This document shows positions 1 to 9,658 of a stretch of DNA of 64,000 nucleotides, one piece after another; within the stretch, counting starts at the first letter, position 1, and every line of letters begins with the position of its first letter. The translations under genes and the position numbers were made by a program. Origin of the DNA: Alishewanella tabrizica (GTDB taxonomy: Bacteria > Pseudomonadota > Gammaproteobacteria > Enterobacterales > Alteromonadaceae); NCBI RefSeq assembly GCF_014652375.1, contig NZ_BMYR01000003.1, positions 124,001 to 188,000 of the forward strand, in the 5' to 3' direction. The notes under the pieces are model-generated. The model was not told the origin of the DNA. It saw only the letters and a program-made list of their open reading frames with translations, and made no database searches.

Positions 1-47
1 AATTGTGTTGCATGGATTTAACTAACGCTATCTCGGTGTAAAACATC

Positions 48-85
48 GACAGGCACACTACAGGGTGTAATGTGCCTGTCTTTTT
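48..85 (+). terminator. Rho-independent terminator
   Basis: A perfect 10-bp stem (GACAGGCACA at 48-57, TGTGCCTGTC at 71-80) with a 13-nt loop is followed by TTTTT. The T-run is on the + strand, so it ends a gene that lies left of the window. It also sits just past the stop of the leftward YkgJ-family gene, but without a T-run in that direction. Confidence 0.8.
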
Positions 86-90
86 GGCAT

Positions 91-696
91 TTAGGCAATT
101 TGTTGATCGTCAGTAAAGTTGCTGTAATACGCTTTAAACAGCACTTTTTCTAACGCTAAAAACATGGCTTGGTTAATAGGATAATGTTTACTTCCCAAGT
201 CATAATCAAGTTGGTTTACTTGCTCTTTCGCCGTCATCATCATCGGTGGCGGTTGTTCAGTAAGCATAATTAAATGCTGTTGGTATTTCTCTGCTCTATC
301 CTGCTTGATGATTTTACACACAGATAAAGACGCTTTTCCGATTTTGTCACGGTAACCCGCTGCACCAAACACCCGGCAAATACTGGGGCGTTGCTGATAA
401 ACCGAACACTGCCCTTGTTTGCCATCAAAGGATAAGCGGTGATAAAAAAAGCAGCCAGAAGCCTCTGGAAACTCTTCGAGTTGTGTCAGTGTCTGCTCTG
501 CTTTACCCTGATCAAACAGATGTAATGCCAGCGGTAACATTTCCAGCACGGTCGCTTCAATCGTGGGTTGAGTACAACACTCTCCACAACTGCTACGGCA
601 ATTTAAGCCGCTTGCTTGCTGATAGCCTGAAAATGTGTCCGCTATTTCGCCGTACACAGCCTCAACACGACGCGATAATTCACGCAGCCGTTGCAT
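91..696 (-). CDS. YkgJ-family cysteine cluster protein
   Basis: A 201-residue protein of the YkgJ / zinc- or iron-chelating cysteine cluster family (UPF0153 type). The N-terminal third carries the signature CRSSCGECC, and two more cysteines follow in CSVYQQRPSICRVFG, giving the usual CxxxCxxCC...C...RPxxCR pattern thought to bind a metal or Fe-S centre. No signal peptide or membrane segment is visible, so it is probably cytoplasmic. An ATG 12 codons further upstream exists, but the ATG at 696 has GGAG six bases before it and is the better start. The biological role of the family is not established. It appears to be a single-gene unit next to the window edge. Confidence 0.8.
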   Translation of the reverse strand: MQRLRELSRRVEAVYGEIADTFSGYQQASGLNCRSSCGECCTQPTIEATVLEMLPLALHLFDQGKAEQTLTQLEEFPEASGCFFYHRLSFDGKQGQCSVYQQRPSICRVFGAAGYRDKIGKASLSVCKIIKQDRAEKYQQHLIMLTEQPPPMMMTAKEQVNQLDYDLGSKHYPINQAMFLALEKVLFKAYYSNFTDDQQIA

Positions 697-808
697 AAAG
701 ACTCCAAACGAAATAACTAAGTTGATAAGCAATAAGGAACGGCGACATGCCGCATTGCCATTTTATGTGGCGATGGCGCTGTTACGCAATAGGAGGTAGA
801 AAATATAA

Positions 809-1993
809 TCAGCGCGTTACGGTTCGTTTGGGAATGGCCAGCAATACCATGGCACTACTACACAATAGGATCAGCAAGCCCATGTCTAACCAATACACCT
901 TATGGCTTAAATAGCGTGTTTGTACCAATAATAAATTTAGGGTGGCTAGTGCGCTAAGTAATGAAAAACGCGAACTGTAGCGCACATGGCTGGTTAAACT
1001 GGTAAAAATGGCCTGAATCACGCTAATGGCTAGTACGATGGTAATACAAATAAATAATAAGGTTAGCTTGAGTTTACCGTTGGCATAGAGCGGGCTGAAG
1101 AGTAATGCGAGCGCCAAGAAGAGGCAGAACGTATTTAAGTACGCTGCATAGCGACTAATGGGGATTGGCATGCTAACGCGATGAAAAAGCGTTAATAGTA
1201 CCAGTGCTAAACCCACCCCAATATAGAGAATTACCGGGTTTATTTCGGGGTTTAGTGGCCATAATAAATTAAAAGCGAGCCCATTTAATGTGCCTAAAAT
1301 TAAGGAAAATGCCACATAAAAGCTTGCTAAGAAAAATAAAGCGGGTTGTTTTTGTTGCCAAGCTCGGCAAAGTGCAAGCACGATAAGCAGGATCAACGCA
1401 CCGTGAATCATGCTTGCTAACAACATTTGTTGCTGCTGAGCAACTAAAAGCGCGTGCAAGCTAGCCACCGTAAGTTCAGTGCCCAATAAGGCGGCATCTT
1501 GTAAACGAACTAAATAGGTTCCTTGCTCGCCTTGCGCCAGTGTGATGGGTTGTGAAAAACTCAAAAAGGGCAACGCGCGTTCTACAAAGGGCAGATCGCT
1601 CCCGGTGTCACCTAAGTGTACAGCCGTTGGCAAATCGGTGGCTAATTGATAAAAACTGACGCGATCAGCTGGTAGAAAATGATAACTCAGAATAGCTTCC
1701 CACGGTTCTGGTAAGGTATTGGTAAGTTTTACCAGTAACCAAAGTGCTTGGTGTTCAGACGTTCGTAGTGTTGACTGCGTGGCATTAAGCGGTTTGAAAT
1801 TATGGAAGAGTGCAGGATCCGACACCAAGGTATCTACTGTGATCGCGGCATCAAGCAACTGATAGTGTAATGCTGTTAAGCGAACCGGTTCAAGCTTAGC
1901 CTGTTGCGCTATCGGCACAGAGGTAACGTTGGCACAAGACAAGAAACTGATAAATAGCCACAACATGCTAAAACACTTGGCAATCCTTAGCAA
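809..1993 (-). CDS. 7TM-DISM membrane protein without output domain
   Basis: A 394-residue protein. After an N-terminal hydrophobic signal segment (possible weak lipobox ending FLSC) comes a beta-rich extracytoplasmic region (about 40-180) that resembles the 7TMR-DISM extracellular domain type 2, including the stretch LWLLVKLTN followed by a YLVRLQD-like strand. The remainder (about 185-390) is a block of about seven hydrophobic helices, as in 7TM-DISM receptors. These receptors normally continue into a histidine kinase, GGDEF or similar cytoplasmic domain; here the protein ends AIPKRTVTR just after the last helix. The start is TTG, supported by AGAGG six bases upstream. Family assignment is by pattern only; the ligand is unknown. 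Confidence 0.6.
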   Translation of the reverse strand: MLRIAKCFSMLWLFISFLSCANVTSVPIAQQAKLEPVRLTALHYQLLDAAITVDTLVSDPALFHNFKPLNATQSTLRTSEHQALWLLVKLTNTLPEPWEAILSYHFLPADRVSFYQLATDLPTAVHLGDTGSDLPFVERALPFLSFSQPITLAQGEQGTYLVRLQDAALLGTELTVASLHALLVAQQQQMLLASMIHGALILLIVLALCRAWQQKQPALFFLASFYVAFSLILGTLNGLAFNLLWPLNPEINPVILYIGVGLALVLLTLFHRVSMPIPISRYAAYLNTFCLFLALALLFSPLYANGKLKLTLLFICITIVLAISVIQAIFTSLTSHVRYSSRFSLLSALATLNLLLVQTRYLSHKVYWLDMGLLILLCSSAMVLLAIPKRTVTR

Positions 1994-2036
1994 AATAAAC
2001 CTCTAATGTTACGTAATAGAAACGTCTTATTCACAG

Positions 2037-3848
2037 TTACTCTAGCAGAGAAGACGCCGAATTGGCCAGATAATCCCCAATTTCTTGCATAAATTCTTTG
2101 CCGTAGCGACCCAATTTGGTATAGCCCACACCCGATACGGCGAGCATAGCGGCATTGTCAGTAGGCAGTTTATGACACATATCAATGAGTGTAGCATCGC
2201 TGAACACCACAAATGGCGGCACATCGTCGCGCTCTGACAGCGTTTTGCGTAAACTTCTTAAACGTGCGAATAAAACCCTATCATAGTGTTGTTGCACGGT
2301 TTTGCTCGGCGCTTTCTCAGTAGTTTGTAAGCGTGGCACCGCTAACATTAGCGGCTGTTCACCCCGTAAAATGGGCCTTGCTGCAGGTAGCAAACGCAAT
2401 ACCGAATGCTGAGTGATATCTTGTTGTAGTAAACCAAAGTGAATTAATTGTCGAAAAATACTGAGCCAATAATCGTGGCTTAAGGCTTTCCCTAATCCCC
2501 AAGTAGATAATTTGTCGTGCCCGTGCTCTTGAATTTTTTGATTTTGGCTGCCTCGTAATACTTCAATAACATGATGCAAACCAAAGTTTTGCTTTACCCG
2601 ATACACACAAGATAACGCTTTTTGTGCGGTTTCAGTGCCATCAAATTGAGTAGGTGGATTTAAGCAAATATCGCAGTTACCGCATGGCGTCTGTCGAGCT
2701 TCACCAAAATAATTTAGCAGCACTAAACGCCGACAGGTTTGGGCTTCGGCAAAAGCCGCCATAGATTGAAAACGTTGCCGCGCAACCTCTGCACGCGCTG
2801 GATTTTCTTCAGCCTCTAACCAACGTTTCATACGCACAATATCGGCCGGATCAAACAGCAAGAGCGCTTCGGCATTAACGCCATCCCGTCCAGCGCGACC
2901 GGTTTCTTGATAATAAGCTTCAATGGTACGTGGTAACTCAAAGTGCACCACAAAGCGGATATTGGGTTTGTTTACGCCCATACCAAACGCGACAGTGGCC
3001 ACAATGATACTAATATCATCACGTTTAAAGGCATCCTGAACCTGTTCGCGTTGCTGTGCGTCGTGCCCAGCGTGATAGGCGGCCACGCGAAAACCGCGTT
3101 CTTGTAATTGTGTGGCAAGCTCATCCACTTTACGTCGTGAGCTACAATAAATAATGCCACTATTATTATCTTGTTGTTTTAAATAGGCTAAAAGCTGTTC
3201 GAGCGCGCGAAACTTTTCTTGTACGGTGTATCGGATATTAGGTCGGTCAAAGCTGCCGCGATAAATCAGCGGATCCTGTAAGCCCAATTGCTGCACAATA
3301 TCGTGCTGTGTACCCGGATCAGCCGTGGCGGTTAAGGCCATTACGGGCACCTGCGGAAACGCCTGCTTTAATTGTACCAGTGCCATATAGTCTGGACGAA
3401 AATCATGGCCCCATTGTGAAACGCAGTGCGCCTCATCAATGGCAAACAGACTGACACCCACATCACTCAAACGCGCTAAAAATGTGGCTTGTAATAGGCG
3501 CTCTGGCGCAACATACAGCAGTTTTAATTCACCGCGGCGCAGTTTGGCAAACACCTCTAAAATATCTTCTCGGCTTTGGCTACTGTTAACAAATGCAGCG
3601 GCAATGCCATTGGCAATTAACGCATCAACCTGATCTTTCATTAACGACATAAGCGGCGACACCACAACGGTGACGTGCGGTAAATGGAGCGCGGGTAACT
3701 GGTAACACAGGGATTTTCCACCGCCCGTTGGCAGCAATACAAAGCTATCGCGTTGTGCTAGGGTAGCGCTAATAATCTCTGCTTGCCCGTCACGCCAGGT
3801 GTCGTAACCAAAGATTTGTTTTAAAGTAGGTAACAGTTGCTCAAGCAC
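2037..3848 (-). CDS. recQ: ATP-dependent DNA helicase RecQ
   Basis: A 603-residue superfamily 2 3'-5' DNA helicase that acts in recombination and replication-fork repair. Visible in order: Walker A TGGGKS (41-46), DEAH box (138-141) followed by the aromatic-rich [13 protein letters not shown] loop, helicase C domain with ETGRAGRDG, the RecQ zinc-binding cysteines ([12 protein letters not shown]...CGNCDIC), a winged-helix region, and a C-terminal HRDC domain (about 525-595). Length matches E. coli RecQ (about 610). The start is GTG; GGAG lies about 11 bases upstream, somewhat far, so the exact start is less sure. Divergent from the yigI-like thioesterase gene; recQ and yigI are also near each other in enterobacteria. 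Confidence 0.96.
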   Translation of the reverse strand: MLEQLLPTLKQIFGYDTWRDGQAEIISATLAQRDSFVLLPTGGGKSLCYQLPALHLPHVTVVVSPLMSLMKDQVDALIANGIAAAFVNSSQSREDILEVFAKLRRGELKLLYVAPERLLQATFLARLSDVGVSLFAIDEAHCVSQWGHDFRPDYMALVQLKQAFPQVPVMALTATADPGTQHDIVQQLGLQDPLIYRGSFDRPNIRYTVQEKFRALEQLLAYLKQQDNNSGIIYCSSRRKVDELATQLQERGFRVAAYHAGHDAQQREQVQDAFKRDDISIIVATVAFGMGVNKPNIRFVVHFELPRTIEAYYQETGRAGRDGVNAEALLLFDPADIVRMKRWLEAEENPARAEVARQRFQSMAAFAEAQTCRRLVLLNYFGEARQTPCGNCDICLNPPTQFDGTETAQKALSCVYRVKQNFGLHHVIEVLRGSQNQKIQEHGHDKLSTWGLGKALSHDYWLSIFRQLIHFGLLQQDITQHSVLRLLPAARPILRGEQPLMLAVPRLQTTEKAPSKTVQQHYDRVLFARLRSLRKTLSERDDVPPFVVFSDATLIDMCHKLPTDNAAMLAVSGVGYTKLGRYGKEFMQEIGDYLANSASSLLE

Positions 3849-3978
3849 GTACAGACGTTCTCCATTAAAAGAAAGCGTATTGTATGCAGATTTTCTGTAA
3901 AGTTATACCCAAACGGGGCTAGCGGGCCACGATAACGGTAAAACGTGGTATAAAATGTTTTTTTGAGTAAATAAAAAT

Positions 3979-4431
3979 ATGACAACAGCAGAACTTTTAC
4001 CCTATATCGCGAGCGTGTTTAACGACATGCCTTTTAATAAACTTTTAGGACTGCAGGTTACGCGTTTTGATGATGCGCTGGCAGAAGTGCGTTTTGAGTG
4101 GTCGCCTCAGTTAGTGGGTAATCCGCTGCAGAATATCTTGCATGGCGGGGTTATTTCCTCTGTGCTAGACGTTGCTGGCGGCTTAATGGCGGTGGCAAGT
4201 GCCTTAGATCGTGTACACCAAATCGCACCTGAGCAGCTGCAAGAACGTTTTGGCAAAATGAGTACTATCGATATTCGGACTGATTATTTACGACCGGGTC
4301 GTGGCCAAGCGTTTACTGCTACGGCACGGGTTATTCGCGCCGGGAATAAGGTGGCGGTGTGTCGTATGGAGTTACATAACGAACAAGGCGTTCATATTGC
4401 ATTGGGTACGGGTACTTATTTAGTGGGATAA
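3979..4431 (+). CDS. yigI: YigI-like hotdog-fold acyl-CoA thioesterase
   Basis: A 150-residue PaaI/YigI-type hotdog thioesterase, expected to hydrolyse medium- or long-chain acyl-CoA in the cytoplasm. The family signature HGGVISSVLDVAGGLMAV (about 55-72) covers the central hotdog helix, and DIRTDYLRPGRG and the ALGTGTYL end match the beta-strand pattern of the fold. The neighbourhood with recQ supports the YigI identity, since E. coli has yigI close to recQ. The start ATG has no strong ribosome site. The true substrate cannot be read from the sequence. Confidence 0.85.
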   Translation: MTTAELLPYIASVFNDMPFNKLLGLQVTRFDDALAEVRFEWSPQLVGNPLQNILHGGVISSVLDVAGGLMAVASALDRVHQIAPEQLQERFGKMSTIDIRTDYLRPGRGQAFTATARVIRAGNKVAVCRMELHNEQGVHIALGTGTYLVG

Positions 4432-4574
4432 GTTAAGCCTAAGTTATGTAGTTGAGCAATGCGCGTTATCAAAGGCGTGTAGGGCAAGGCAAGCGCGTTA
4501 GGTTTTTTGCGAGAGTATCGCGTAGTATGATTGTGGATGCACACTCAGGTTTTATACATCAGGAGGGAGCCTTA

Positions 4575-5252
4575 ATGCTAAATATCATTGATATTGCAGC
4601 GCTTGTTTGGTTTAGTGTGTTGTGGGGCGGTTATACCATGTATGCCAGGCGCCGCGCGAAAGTGGTAAGTTGTTTATCCTTTGAAATGCGGCGTAAGCGT
4701 AATGATTGGATGCAGCAAATGCTCAAACGCGACAACAAGATGGCGGATGTTGGGCTTATTTCAACGCTGGAGCGAAACGTAACGTTTTTTGCGTCGAGCT
4801 GTTTGCTCATATTGGCAGGTTTACTTACCGTGCTTACCTCCAGTGAGCGCTTAAGTGTGATGTTAAGCAGCTTAATCCCGTGGAGTATTCAAACGGAAAC
4901 CCAGATCCAAATTAAGATTTTATTGTTAGCGTTTATCTATGTATTTGCCTTTTTTCAATTTACGTGGTCGTTACGTCAATATGGGTTTTGTGGTGTGTTA
5001 ATTGGTGCTGCGCCTGATGGTCGAGCAATGCCTCAAGAAGAACAAGAAACTTATGCTAATCGTGCGGCGAAAGTGATTGATCAGGCTGGGCATTCGTTTA
5101 ATTATGGTTTACGTGCCGTGTATTTTTCGTTAGCGGCATTAACGTGGTTTATTGATAGTGTGTTGTTTATTGCGGCGACAGTAGTTGTGATCATGATTTT
5201 AAAGCATCGAGAGTTTCACTCAAAAGTGCTTAAGTCTTTGCAGCAGTGTTAG
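4575..5252 (+). CDS. DUF599 family membrane protein
   Basis: A 225-residue inner-membrane protein of the DUF599 family. Hydrophobic helices are visible near residues 4-22, 70-90, 110-130 and 185-207; a basic, conserved stretch around MRRKRNDWMQQML lies between the first two, as is usual in this family. The ATG at 4575 is preceded by a perfect AGGAGG at 4561-4566 and begins directly with a hydrophobic helix. A possible TTG start at 4452 would add 41 residues without similarity to the family and lacks this ribosome site. Function is unknown. It is the last gene before a short intergenic hairpin. Confidence 0.8.
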   Translation: MLNIIDIAALVWFSVLWGGYTMYARRRAKVVSCLSFEMRRKRNDWMQQMLKRDNKMADVGLISTLERNVTFFASSCLLILAGLLTVLTSSERLSVMLSSLIPWSIQTETQIQIKILLLAFIYVFAFFQFTWSLRQYGFCGVLIGAAPDGRAMPQEEQETYANRAAKVIDQAGHSFNYGLRAVYFSLAALTWFIDSVLFIAATVVVIMILKHREFHSKVLKSLQQC

Positions 5253-5289
5253 TGGAAAAAATAGAGCTAGGCAGGTGTTCTACTAATTA

Positions 5290-5308
5290 GGGCCGCAATA
5301 GGCGGCCC
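5290..5308. other. Intergenic hairpin without T-run
   Basis: GGGCCGC (5290-5296) and GCGGCCC (5302-5308) form a perfect 7-bp stem with a 5-nt loop between the convergent DUF599 gene and dolP. No T-run follows on either strand, so it is not a classic intrinsic terminator, although its position between two convergent genes suggests a role at mRNA ends. Confidence 0.4.
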
Positions 5309-5342
5309 GTTATGCTGAGTATATCGATCTTATGTGTTCAGG

Positions 5343-5906
5343 TTAGGGGTTTTCAAATGCTTTTACTACGCGCACCACACCTTCCACATTACGCGCAATG
5401 TTAACGGCTCTGTCTGCTTCAGAACCGCCGACAATCCCCATTAAAAACACTTCAGCGTTTTCTGTAACAACTTTGATATTTAAACCACTGACTTGCTCAT
5501 CAGCAAGTAATTGGCTTTTTACCTTGGTACCAATCCAACTATCCCGGGTCCGCGTGGTCATAGAGGTGTTATTGCTGATCCGGATCTGATTATGGACGGT
5601 TTTCACGCTGGGGATATCTTGCACTAACCGCTGCGCTTGTTCACGTACTTGCTCACTGCTGGTTTGCCCAGTTAATAGCACGACACCATTATAGCTGGTG
5701 ACATTTAAGTTACTGCCTTTTGCCGTCATTTGATCATCACTCAAAGCACGACGCGCCTTGATCACGATGCTGTTATCATCGATTTGTGATCCTAAGGTGC
5801 GGCGATCATTGGCTGCGGTGACGGCTGATGCGCCTCCAGCAACAACGGCAGCAGCACAGCCTTGTAGTAAAACAATGGCAGCTAAAATTGCGGCGATTTT
5901 AAGCAT
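5343..5906 (-). CDS. dolP: Outer-membrane BON-domain lipoprotein DolP
   Basis: A 187-residue lipoprotein (formerly YraP) of the outer membrane. The signal peptide ends in the lipobox LLQGC, with Cys17 as the lipid-anchored residue. Two BON domains follow (about 47-115 and 124-187), seen as two repeats with LNVTSYNGVVLLTGQ and LNIKVVTENAEVFLMG. In E. coli DolP binds anionic phospholipids, localises to the division site and supports outer-membrane integrity. AAGGAG precedes the ATG. It is the last gene of lpoA-yraN-diaA-dolP, one base after diaA, the same order as in E. coli yraM-yraP. Confidence 0.93.
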   Translation of the reverse strand: MLKIAAILAAIVLLQGCAAAVVAGGASAVTAANDRRTLGSQIDDNSIVIKARRALSDDQMTAKGSNLNVTSYNGVVLLTGQTSSEQVREQAQRLVQDIPSVKTVHNQIRISNNTSMTTRTRDSWIGTKVKSQLLADEQVSGLNIKVVTENAEVFLMGIVGGSEADRAVNIARNVEGVVRVVKAFENP

Positions 5907-5907
5907 A

Positions 5908-6495
5908 TTAAAACTCTCCTTGCTGTGGAAACAGCGTCATATCGATCAGTTCACAAAGACAATGTAGTAAAAAGGTGTAACATTCTATAACGCGTGCTGG
6001 CCGGTGGGCCGGTACTTTTAATTCGATATCTTGTTGATTTAATAGCCCCGATAGCTCACTGCTATTATCAACTGTTAGTGCAATGACCTTCATATCGTTG
6101 GTCAGTGCGGCTTCGGTGGCACGGATCAGGCTTTGCTCTGCGCCGTTTAACGAGATCACAATTAAAATATCCGCTGCTTGGCCTAACGCTCTTACTTGCC
6201 GTGCTAGATAATCGTAGTTTTGTTGATTAATCGGTTGCAAACTGGAACTATCGGCTTGCAGCGCAAAAGCCGGTAAGCACGGGCGTTCGGTTTCAAACTG
6301 GTCCAATAATAATTGTGCAAAATGGCTGGCCAAATTGGCGCTGGCACCTTCGCCACAACAGATAACTTTGCCACCATTTATCAGGGTGTTGACGATCATC
6401 AGTGCGCTACTTTCTATCGGGCCAGCTAATGCTTCACTGGTCGCGATCATGGTTTGGATATTCTCGCTAAACAGATGTCTGATATGTTCTTGCAT
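5908..6495 (-). CDS. diaA: DnaA initiator-associating protein DiaA
   Basis: A 195-residue SIS-domain protein of the DiaA/GmhA group. E. coli DiaA forms a tetramer that binds DnaA and promotes ordered initiation at oriC. The SIS fold is seen in GGKVICCGEGASANLASHFAQLLLDQF (about 41-67) and ADILIVISLNGAEQSLIRA (about 112-130). It differs from the phosphoheptose isomerase GmhA by context: it lies between yraN and dolP exactly as diaA does in E. coli. AGGA lies six bases before the ATG. GmhA is the main alternative and less likely from position. Confidence 0.9.
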   Translation of the reverse strand: MQEHIRHLFSENIQTMIATSEALAGPIESSALMIVNTLINGGKVICCGEGASANLASHFAQLLLDQFETERPCLPAFALQADSSSLQPINQQNYDYLARQVRALGQAADILIVISLNGAEQSLIRATEAALTNDMKVIALTVDNSSELSGLLNQQDIELKVPAHRPARVIECYTFLLHCLCELIDMTLFPQQGEF

Positions 6496-6506
6496 CCTAA
6501 TTCCTG

Positions 6507-6851
6507 TTAACTAAAGGCATTTTGTAGCCAGTGGTATTGATAGGGTGCTTGGCCTTCTATACCTAATACATCGATGCGACAAGGTTGTTGGGTTAACCCA
6601 TGGCGTTGTTGATAAAATTGCACGGCGCGCAACAGTTTTTGCTGTTTACTGCGGGTAACGGCGGCAAGGGCCCCGCCATAAGCGGTACTTGCGCGGTATT
6701 TTACCTCAACAAACACCCAGTAGTGTTGGTGTCGCATTATTAAATCAATTTCTCCGGCTTTACAGCTAAAGTTTTGCGTTACTAACTGTAACCCTTGTTG
6801 CTGCAAGTACAGCAACGCTAGGTGTTCATACTGCTTACCTTGCTCATTCAT
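6507..6851 (-). CDS. yraN: YraN / UPF0102 nuclease-fold protein
   Basis: A 114-residue protein of the UPF0102 family, which has a restriction-endonuclease-like fold. The motif GEIDLIMRHQHYWVFVEVKYR (about 33-53) contains the E-x-D...E-x-K arrangement typical of PD-(D/E)XK nucleases. It lies between lpoA and diaA as in E. coli. Activity is not well defined for the family; a link to DNA processing is inferred from the fold. Confidence 0.92.
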   Translation of the reverse strand: MNEQGKQYEHLALLYLQQQGLQLVTQNFSCKAGEIDLIMRHQHYWVFVEVKYRASTAYGGALAAVTRSKQQKLLRAVQFYQQRHGLTQQPCRIDVLGIEGQAPYQYHWLQNAFS

Positions 6852-6871
6852 ACGTGGTTTTCACCTGTCAC

Positions 6872-8746
6872 TTATGGCTCTTGTACGGCAGTAAGACGAT
6901 TATTACGATAACTGGCCCAGCTTAATTGACGGTGAATGCTGCCGTCTTGGTTCACACTCAGTCGACCAGTAAAACCAGGATAACTTAAACTGGGTAATTG
7001 CTGCTGTTGCTTTAAGCTGCCAATTAACTGATAGGCGTCGTAGCCCATGGCAAATAAGCGTTGTAGCGTCTCATCTTGATCCGGAAATAGCTGCACATAT
7101 TGTGCACGTACTTGTTGAATGTGTTGTTCGTTTAATAACCACGGCGTTTCGGTGAAGGTTAAGCCGTTTAAATCGCGCAGATCATTGGCATCTCCGCCAC
7201 TACTGTAACTGCGTGAACTGGCGTAGATAGGTAAACGCGGCGCGTTTTGACTCAATGATACATCAACAAAGGGTTTAAACATTCTGGTTTGAATGGGATC
7301 GGCCAATAAATAAATAGCATCAATATCCTGACGGCTATGCGCTTCACTCTCAACCTTTCCTGAAATTAAGCCTGAAATTAATCGGATCCGTTCACGGCTA
7401 CTGTCGGTTTCCAGTAACTTGGTGATCAGTGCTTCCAATTCTTGCTTGGCCTCAAACTGATGGCTTTCTGGAATAGGATGACCTAATGCCTGCCATTGCT
7501 GCACAAAATGTTGTTGCATGCGCTGACTAATGCTATTGCGAGCACTGATCACAACAGGGCGTTTATAGTTTTTTTGCGCAAAGAGCTGCGCCATTTGTGC
7601 CGCTTCGTCTTCCATGTTTAGGGCAAAATAAAAACGATCGGGTTGAGTTTGCCAGCGGCTATCACGGCTGTTTAAAAACAACGTGGGATAACGCCAATCG
7701 GCTAATTGGTTTACGGCCTCTACCTGATCACGCAATAACGGGCCTATGACAAAATCAATTTGCTGTGCGGCAAGTTGTTGTTGTAATTCTGGCAGAGATT
7801 GCTGACTGTCAATAAAAATAAGTTGTCGTTGGCTATTTTGTTCATTAGTGGCGGCAGCCAGTAAGCCATATTGAATGGCTTTAGCATGCTGCTGAAATTG
7901 CCCAGCTAAAGGTAAAAGCACTGCGATACGTTGTGGCTGATAGGGTTTTAGCGCCAATTGTTGTTGCAATGACAACGGAAATTGCGCCAGCTTTGGCAAA
8001 TCAACATAACGTTGCTGCCATTCAGCCAATGCAAAATTTAACTGCTCTGGTGCGCCTAAATAGCTACGTACAATATCTAATAAGGCAAGCCAGCCCAAGG
8101 TACGTTGGCCGGCACCCACTTTTAAGTTGGTGAGTTCTGCATGACTGATCGCGCTTAATTGTTGCCATAATGCGTCGTGTAACTCGGGAAAGGTCGCAGT
8201 AACGTTATTGGTTCGGCTTTGCAGTGCATCTAATTGCAAAAGTGCACGTGCAGCAGGATAGGCGCGTTGTTGTTGTTGATAGAGTTGTGCGCTGGTCCAT
8301 AAAAACAAGGGTTGATCAGCAGCGGGGATCTGCGACAGCGTGGTTTGTTGAATGAGCTGCTCGGCCAAAGCCAGTTCTTTGTGTTGAACATAAGCTTGCA
8401 ATAACAGCACCAGATTGCGCTGACGAATTAACGTGGATTCGCTTTGGCGTAGGGTATCGGTAATGGCTAGGGCCAAGGTGCTGTTTTGTTCTTGCAAGGC
8501 GGCTGCAGCAGCCTTAAGTAACTGTATTTGCTGCGCTTCACCTTGAAATTGGCGTGCGTTGAGATACAGCGATTCGGCATCCTGTACTATGGGCTCAACC
8601 GGCTTGCTGGGCGTTAGCGTTGTGGGCGCTGGCGTCAATGTCGTCGTCGGTGTTACCGGCGTTTGTGCGCAACTGCTTAGCAGCGTCGCAGCGGTAACAA
8701 GAAATAGTGGCTTAAGTTTGCTGGTTTTCACAATGCACAGTACCAT
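6872..8746 (-). CDS. lpoA: Penicillin-binding protein activator LpoA
   Basis: A 624-residue outer-membrane lipoprotein that reaches through the periplasm to activate PBP1A transpeptidation. The lipobox LLSSC puts the anchored cysteine at residue 26. A helical, glutamine-rich TPR-like N-terminal half (about 35-270) is followed by a type-I periplasmic-binding-protein-like C-terminal domain that begins around QRIAVLLPLAGQFQQHAKAI (about 273-292). This two-domain layout and the length fit LpoA, although E. coli LpoA is somewhat longer. First gene of the leftward lpoA-yraN-diaA-dolP operon and divergent from rsmI across 60 bases. A GTG five codons later is an alternative start. Confidence 0.93.
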   Translation of the reverse strand: MVLCIVKTSKLKPLFLVTAATLLSSCAQTPVTPTTTLTPAPTTLTPSKPVEPIVQDAESLYLNARQFQGEAQQIQLLKAAAAALQEQNSTLALAITDTLRQSESTLIRQRNLVLLLQAYVQHKELALAEQLIQQTTLSQIPAADQPLFLWTSAQLYQQQQRAYPAARALLQLDALQSRTNNVTATFPELHDALWQQLSAISHAELTNLKVGAGQRTLGWLALLDIVRSYLGAPEQLNFALAEWQQRYVDLPKLAQFPLSLQQQLALKPYQPQRIAVLLPLAGQFQQHAKAIQYGLLAAATNEQNSQRQLIFIDSQQSLPELQQQLAAQQIDFVIGPLLRDQVEAVNQLADWRYPTLFLNSRDSRWQTQPDRFYFALNMEDEAAQMAQLFAQKNYKRPVVISARNSISQRMQQHFVQQWQALGHPIPESHQFEAKQELEALITKLLETDSSRERIRLISGLISGKVESEAHSRQDIDAIYLLADPIQTRMFKPFVDVSLSQNAPRLPIYASSRSYSSGGDANDLRDLNGLTFTETPWLLNEQHIQQVRAQYVQLFPDQDETLQRLFAMGYDAYQLIGSLKQQQQLPSLSYPGFTGRLSVNQDGSIHRQLSWASYRNNRLTAVQEP

Positions 8747-8806
8747 AGAGTTTGAATGGTGTTATCTTACTGACACTACCCGTTAAGCTCAAATAAATAG
8801 CGAAAT

Positions 8807-9652
8807 ATGACCAAACAAATCGGTTCTTTATATGTTGTGGCAACGCCAATTGGCAATTTAGCCGACATTAGCCAACGCGCCATTAGCACGTTAACGCAGG
8901 TTAGCTGTATCGCAGCTGAAGATACGCGACACAGTGGTAAACTTTTACAGCATCTGGGTATTAGTAATCGATTGTTGGCGCTACATGATCATAATGAAAA
9001 ACAGCGTGCCGCCAGTATTATTGAAAAATGCTTGGCGGGCGAGAACGTAGCGCTTATTTCAGATGCGGGTACGCCGCTGATTAGTGATCCTGGCTATAGC
9101 TTAGTGCGATTATGCCGCGAAGCCGGTGTACCGGTAGTGCCTATCCCTGGGCCTTGTGCGTTAATTACCGCCTTATGTGCCGCAGGTTTGCCAACCGATA
9201 AATTCCAATTTATCGGTTTTTTAGCCGCCAAATCTAGCCAGCGGCAAACCCAGCTGGCAGCAGTGCCTGATAACGCTGGTACCATAATTTGTTATGATAC
9301 CGCGCGGCGTATTTTAGATACCTTGCAAGATGTCGTCGCCGTATTTGGTGCGGAACGGCAATTAGTGTTAGCAAAAGAACTCACCAAAACCTTTGAGCAT
9401 TTTGCCTTTGGTACAGCGGCGGATATCACCTTGTGGTTGACTGAAGATCCACAACGTTGCCAAGGTGAGATGGTGTTGATGATTGCCCCTGCGCCGGCCA
9501 AAGCCGATGAAGCGATAGGCGAAGCGGTGCAGCGTACCTTAAAGATCCTGTTGGCAGAGTTACCGCTAAAACAAGCCGCGGCCTTAACGGCGCAAATTCA
9601 TGATGAAAAGAAAAATGCGCTTTATCAATTGGCGTTGAGTTGGCAACACTGA
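8807..9652 (+). CDS. rsmI: 16S rRNA C1402 2'-O-methyltransferase RsmI
   Basis: A 281-residue SAM-dependent methyltransferase of the tetrapyrrole-methylase fold that methylates the ribose of C1402 in 16S rRNA. The N-terminus has the family signature LYVVATPIGNLADISQRA, and further marks are AAEDTRHSGKLL, ALISDAGTPLISDPGY and VPIPGPCALITALCAAGLP. Length equals that of E. coli RsmI (286). It is divergent from lpoA, as in many gammaproteobacteria, and is followed by rnpB on the same strand. Confidence 0.96.
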   Translation: MTKQIGSLYVVATPIGNLADISQRAISTLTQVSCIAAEDTRHSGKLLQHLGISNRLLALHDHNEKQRAASIIEKCLAGENVALISDAGTPLISDPGYSLVRLCREAGVPVVPIPGPCALITALCAAGLPTDKFQFIGFLAAKSSQRQTQLAAVPDNAGTIICYDTARRILDTLQDVVAVFGAERQLVLAKELTKTFEHFAFGTAADITLWLTEDPQRCQGEMVLMIAPAPAKADEAIGEAVQRTLKILLAELPLKQAAALTAQIHDEKKNALYQLALSWQH

Positions 9653-9658
9653 TTAAGG

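Noticed and set aside
4452-4574. Longer N-terminus for the DUF599 protein from a TTG
   Set aside because: The ATG at 4575 has a perfect AGGAGG and gives the usual N-terminal membrane helix.
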